A stretch of 64,000 nt of DNA from Methylophilaceae bacterium (GTDB lineage: Bacteria; Pseudomonadota; Gammaproteobacteria; Burkholderiales; Methylophilaceae). The notes below the pieces were generated by a model. The model saw only the letters and a list, made by a program, of their open reading frames with translations, was not told the origin of the DNA and made no database searches. The stretch is from the NCBI GenBank assembly GCA_028351715.1, contig JAOMKM010000003.1, positions 26,151-90,150 on the forward strand. The letters run 5' to 3'. A program made the position numbers and the translations under genes. Numbering within the stretch: the stretch's first letter is position 1; the number at the start of each line of letters is the position of its first letter. This document shows positions 60,790-64,000 of this stretch, piece after piece.

Positions 60790-61583
60790 CAAATATAAAT
60801 AATAAAACTCTTAATAAAGATTTACGGAGAAAAATAGTTGATATGGTTATTGAAGGACAGGATGGTCATATTCCAAGCGCCTTCTCTATTCTTGACTTAA
60901 TTACATTTTTATATCGTGATATTTTAAAATTTAATTCAAAAAATCCTGAATGGCTTGAACGGGATTACTTTATTTTATCTAAAGGCCATGGTTGTTTGGC
61001 ACTTTACGTTAATCTCCATCGCCATGGCTTTATTACTGACAATGATATCCAAATGTTTTGCAAGCAAGGAGGTATATTAGGTGAGCACCCAGATCGTACA
61101 AAAATTCCTGGCGCTGAGGCTTCAACCGGTTCACTGGGTCATGGTTTAAGCTTTTCTGTAGGTATTGCTTTAGGATTAAAGATACAGGGGAAAAATAATA
61201 GGATGATCACATTACTTGGTGATGGTGAGTGCCAAGAGGGAACGGTATGGGAAGCGGCAAACGTAGCTCGTAATCGTCGACTGGGGAATTTATGTGCAAT
61301 CGTTGATTGGAATAAATCAGGAATGACACTAATGCCTGAGGATGATATGCCAAAAAAATGGGCAGCATTTGGTTGGAATGTAGAAATTATTGATGGTCAT
61401 AATGAGAAAGAAATGGCTCAAGCCTTTGAAAGAATAGAATTCAAGAATGATGGTATTCCTTCGGTAATTATTGCTAATACAATAAAGGGAAAAGGTGTTC
61501 CATTTATCGAAGGACATGGAAAATGGCACCATCGAATTCCAAATCAAGAAGAGTATAAAAAAATAATGGGCACGTTAGTATGA
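60786..61583 (+). CDS. transketolase-like N-terminal subunit
   Basis: A 265-residue protein equal to the ThDP-binding N-terminal domain of transketolase. LSKGHGCLALYV, GILGEHPDR, ASTGSLGHGLSFSVG and LLGDGECQEGTVWEA...IVDWN are conserved. Such split transketolases often serve in accessory sugar pathways and not in the pentose phosphate cycle. It is coupled by overlaps with the SDR before it and the C-terminal subunit after it. Confidence 0.93.
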   Translation: MTNINNKTLNKDLRRKIVDMVIEGQDGHIPSAFSILDLITFLYRDILKFNSKNPEWLERDYFILSKGHGCLALYVNLHRHGFITDNDIQMFCKQGGILGEHPDRTKIPGAEASTGSLGHGLSFSVGIALGLKIQGKNNRMITLLGDGECQEGTVWEAANVARNRRLGNLCAIVDWNKSGMTLMPEDDMPKKWAAFGWNVEIIDGHNEKEMAQAFERIEFKNDGIPSVIIANTIKGKGVPFIEGHGKWHHRIPNQEEYKKIMGTLV

Positions 61584-62506
61584 CAAAATCTACCCGACAG
61601 CAATTTGCAGATACAATGCTCGAACTCGGTAAGGAGAATAATGACCTTGTAGTTATGGTTGGTGATATTGGTCACGGAAGTCTACAGCCGTTTGCTAAGG
61701 CTTGTCCTGGACGCTATTATAATATTGGAATTTTAGAACCAACCACGGTGAGTTTAGGTGCAGGATTATCGGCAGTAGGCCTTTGTCCAGTTATTCATAC
61801 TATTGCTCCCTTTCTCATTGAACGCTCATTCGAACAAATTAAATTAGATTTTTGCTATCATGGCCTTGCCGGAAATATCGTCACTGTTGGAAGTGCTTTT
61901 GACTATTCAAATTTAGGGGTCACACATCATTGCTATGGTGATTTTGCAATGTTAAAAACACTACAAAATACTGAGATATGTTTTCCTGCAAGTCCAATAG
62001 AATTTGATCAATTATTTAAGCAATCTTATCAAAATAATCAGCTAACAGTTTATCGTATTGCCGGGCAGTCGCATGGTATTGAGTTTAAATCTGAGGATAT
62101 TGTTTTTGGTAAAGCAATTTGCGTTCAAGAAGGCAGCGATATAACTATTGTTGCTACAGGATCTCAGCTTCGAACAGCACTTGATGCTGCCGAACAATTA
62201 TTATCCAAAAAAATCAAAGCTGAAGTAATTTATGTACATACAATTCGACCACTAGATAATGAACTTATCCGGACTAGCGTTAAAAAAACAAAAAAGATTG
62301 TAGTAATTGAAGAGCACATGCGCTCTGGAGGTTTAGGTGATGATATTCTACGTGCGACTTATGATATCCAAGACTTAAAGTTCCACTCAATTTCTATTCC
62401 AGATAAATTTGTTACTAGCTATGGGTCATATGATCAGCTTTGTGAATCTTGTGGAATTACTCCCAAAGCATTAATAGACTCAACTAAAAATTGGTTTGAT
62501 GGTTAA
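61580..62506 (+). CDS. transketolase-like C-terminal subunit
   Basis: A 308-residue partner of the preceding gene, with the pyrimidine-binding domain (VVMVGDIGHGSL, YNIGILEPTTVSLGAGLSAVG) and the C-terminal domain (VIYVHTIRPLDNELI, VVIEEHMRSGGLGDDI). The conserved Glu needed for ThDP activation is in GILEPTT. It starts in an ATGAC overlap with the N-terminal subunit. Together they would transfer a two-carbon ketol unit to an unknown acceptor. Confidence 0.93.
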   Translation: MTKSTRQQFADTMLELGKENNDLVVMVGDIGHGSLQPFAKACPGRYYNIGILEPTTVSLGAGLSAVGLCPVIHTIAPFLIERSFEQIKLDFCYHGLAGNIVTVGSAFDYSNLGVTHHCYGDFAMLKTLQNTEICFPASPIEFDQLFKQSYQNNQLTVYRIAGQSHGIEFKSEDIVFGKAICVQEGSDITIVATGSQLRTALDAAEQLLSKKIKAEVIYVHTIRPLDNELIRTSVKKTKKIVVIEEHMRSGGLGDDILRATYDIQDLKFHSISIPDKFVTSYGSYDQLCESCGITPKALIDSTKNWFDG

Positions 62507-63479
62507 ACCGAATATTCAATTAGATTTAAAACAATTTAAAAAATCATATCCGAGTATTTTAGGATGCTGGGATAAATCATTACCTGATAACGTCTTTGGA
62601 ACTCTATTAATTTTTCTTGCTGAATCTCAATTGGTGGCTCAGACGAGTAATACTAAAAGCATAGATATTGCACTAGATGCAGCATCACATAATATAAAAA
62701 ATATTTTAGAAGGTGAATTTCGTCTTCTAGATATTAAAGATAGGATTGATTCTTCTTTGAATGCTCTTAATGGGTTCAAAATTATTAAAAATATATATGT
62801 GTGTGGGGGCAGGTCTGGTTTCAAAGCTCTATCAATATCACTAAAAAATACCCATCTGACATGGGGACTAAATGAACGCACATATGATTCAACATTATAT
62901 ATTCAGGAGCTATATAAATTAACAGGAAAATTACAACCACTTAAATTCAAAAGAGATCTACAACAATGGGCACGAAAATTAATACAGGGAGAGTGCGACA
63001 AAACTCCTGTTGTTGGCCTGCATCTCAAGCAATCAATTAACTGGAAAGGTCCACCAATAAGTTTAGCTAATAATTCTGTCTGGTATAAATTTTTATCTTT
63101 AGCTGCCTCCAGATATAAAATTAAATTTCTTGTCCTTGGTGATGATCCACTGGATATAAATATCAAAAAACTTCCTAATATTATTGTTGCAAATGAAATT
63201 GGCTCCGAAACCTTCATACAAAATTTAGCACTACTTTCTGAATGTGTTGGATTCATGGGAATGATGAGCTCTATATGTAACTACGCTCTCTTTTCCAATA
63301 TTCCATATATTATCTTTAAAAATCCTCAGCATCATAAAGAAATGATGGAAAAAGAGCTAAGGGGAGAAAATTATTATTCATTTGCAACAGAATTTCAAAA
63401 AGTTTACCTAATAAATGAAACGGTAGACTTATTATTGTCTGAGTTTACAGATATGCCATTTATTAATGATAGGGGGTAA
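62499..63479 (+). CDS. glycosyltransferase-like protein, unknown family
   Basis: A 326-residue protein with no named family that I recognise. The C-terminal half has VVGLHLKQSINWKG, YKIKFLVLGDDP and ECVGFMGMMSSICNYALFSNIPYIIF, a pattern like the nucleotide-sugar domain of GT-B enzymes. It is not closely similar to the pair at 44082 and 53648, though the presumed fold is similar. I start it at ATG 62499, overlapping the transketolase-like stop by eight bases. A TTG three bases before is the alternative. Confidence 0.72.
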   Translation: MVKPNIQLDLKQFKKSYPSILGCWDKSLPDNVFGTLLIFLAESQLVAQTSNTKSIDIALDAASHNIKNILEGEFRLLDIKDRIDSSLNALNGFKIIKNIYVCGGRSGFKALSISLKNTHLTWGLNERTYDSTLYIQELYKLTGKLQPLKFKRDLQQWARKLIQGECDKTPVVGLHLKQSINWKGPPISLANNSVWYKFLSLAASRYKIKFLVLGDDPLDINIKKLPNIIVANEIGSETFIQNLALLSECVGFMGMMSSICNYALFSNIPYIIFKNPQHHKEMMEKELRGENYYSFATEFQKVYLINETVDLLLSEFTDMPFINDRG

Positions 63480-63481
63480 TT

Positions 63482-64000
63482 ATGTCTAATAATTTAAATC
63501 GTTCGTCTAATAAGGTTTGTTTAATTACGGGTGCTGCTCGAGGAATTGGTTTTAACATAGCTCGAGCAATGGGAAAAGAAGGCTTTACCCTTGCCATTTC
63601 TGACGTTAACGAAAAAATGCTTAGCCATGCTAAGGAACGATTAGTAAAAGATGGGTTTATTGTTGAGGTATTTACAGCTGACCTAGCATTAACTAATGAA
63701 CCAGCACGTTTAGTAAATAAAGTAGTTAAAAAATTAGATAGATTGGATGTAGTTATTAATAATGCACGAGCAGGTGAAGGATGTTCTTTTGAGAGTGAGT
63801 CGGAAGAGAACTGGGATTTAGCATTCAACGTAAATCTAAAAGCCGCATTCTTTCTAGCAAAGACTGCTATCGAATTCATGCCTAAAGATGGTTCAATTAT
63901 TACAATCAGCTCAGTATGTGCGTCGTTAATTTCAGAAGAAAGCCCTAGCTACCATATCTCCAAAGCTGGGTTATCACATTTAACTCGCTATTTAGCAGTA
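63482..64000 (+). CDS. short-chain dehydrogenase/reductase (partial, runs off window)
   Basis: 173 codons are visible from ATG 63482 to the end of the window, with no stop. It has the SDR motifs LITGAARGIGFNIA, VINNARAGEG, ISSVCAS and YHISK. This is the fourth SDR of the island and of a different branch from the others. It starts two bases after the glycosyltransferase-like stop, so it is in the same operon. Confidence 0.92.
   Translation, partial: MSNNLNRSSNKVCLITGAARGIGFNIARAMGKEGFTLAISDVNEKMLSHAKERLVKDGFIVEVFTADLALTNEPARLVNKVVKKLDRLDVVINNARAGEGCSFESESEENWDLAFNVNLKAAFFLAKTAIEFMPKDGSIITISSVCASLISEESPSYHISKAGLSHLTRYLAV

Noticed and set aside
1-64000. CRISPR arrays, insertion sequences, prophage genes, rRNA genes
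   Set aside because: I looked for regular repeats, transposase or integrase motifs and rRNA-like sequence by eye and saw none.

Overview
This is an AT-rich, tightly packed bacterial chromosome segment. Many neighbouring genes overlap by 1 to 20 bases, there are no insertion sequences, and several genes appear to use TTG or GTG starts. The best reading is a streamlined marine methylotroph of the Methylophilales (OM43/HTCC2181-like Betaproteobacteria). The main reason is the run mxaR-S-A-C-K-L (37990-43268), the accessory genes of methanol dehydrogenase. It sits back to back with a proteorhodopsin and a complete beta-carotene/retinal gene set. No mxaF, mxaJ, mxaG, mxaI or xoxF lies in the window. 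The taxonomic call is inference from gene content.

Layout. 1-29,720 is housekeeping core: end of phoH, ybeY, corC, lnt, glyQS, gmhB, a PlsC-like acyltransferase, a YgjP-type metalloprotease, a SCO1/SenC protein, ilvE, murI, a cobalamin adenosyltransferase, pcnB, folK, a deoxynucleoside kinase, panBCD, rsfS, rlmH, phr, mlaA, pmbA, darP, mog, thiL, pgpA, pncC, recA, recX, alaS, lysC and tRNA-Ser(GCU) with a terminator. 29,784-37,725 is the light block: a small membrane protein, an FAD oxidoreductase, then on the minus strand two opsins and crtE, crtI, crtB, crtY, blh. These would take prenyl diphosphates through phytoene, lycopene and beta-carotene to retinal. One opsin is a normal proton-pump type with a blue-tuning Gln. 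The other lacks the retinal-binding lysine and the proton-acceptor Asp. 37,990-43,268 is mxaRSACKL, followed by three tiny membrane-protein genes behind a good sigma70-type promoter.

From about 44,000 to the end is an accessory island of surface-glycan or unusual-sugar type. It holds a pair of paralogous glycosyltransferase-like proteins of unknown family, a B12-binding radical SAM enzyme with a small Cys-rich ORF directly in front, four methyltransferases, a class I aminotransferase, an RmlB-like dehydratase, four SDRs and three separate thiamine-diphosphate enzyme sets (acetolactate-synthase-like, E1 alpha/beta-like, split transketolase-like). This mix suggests making and decorating a sugar or acid with C2 or C3 units added or removed by ThDP chemistry. 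The product cannot be named from sequence alone.

Points that most deserve a second look: the lysine-less opsin beside a normal one; the ThDP-rich island; the small Cys-containing ORF before the radical SAM gene; the three small membrane proteins after mxaL; two genes (PlsC-like and SCO1) each broken by a one-base homopolymer change; a PanB lacking usual active-site residues.
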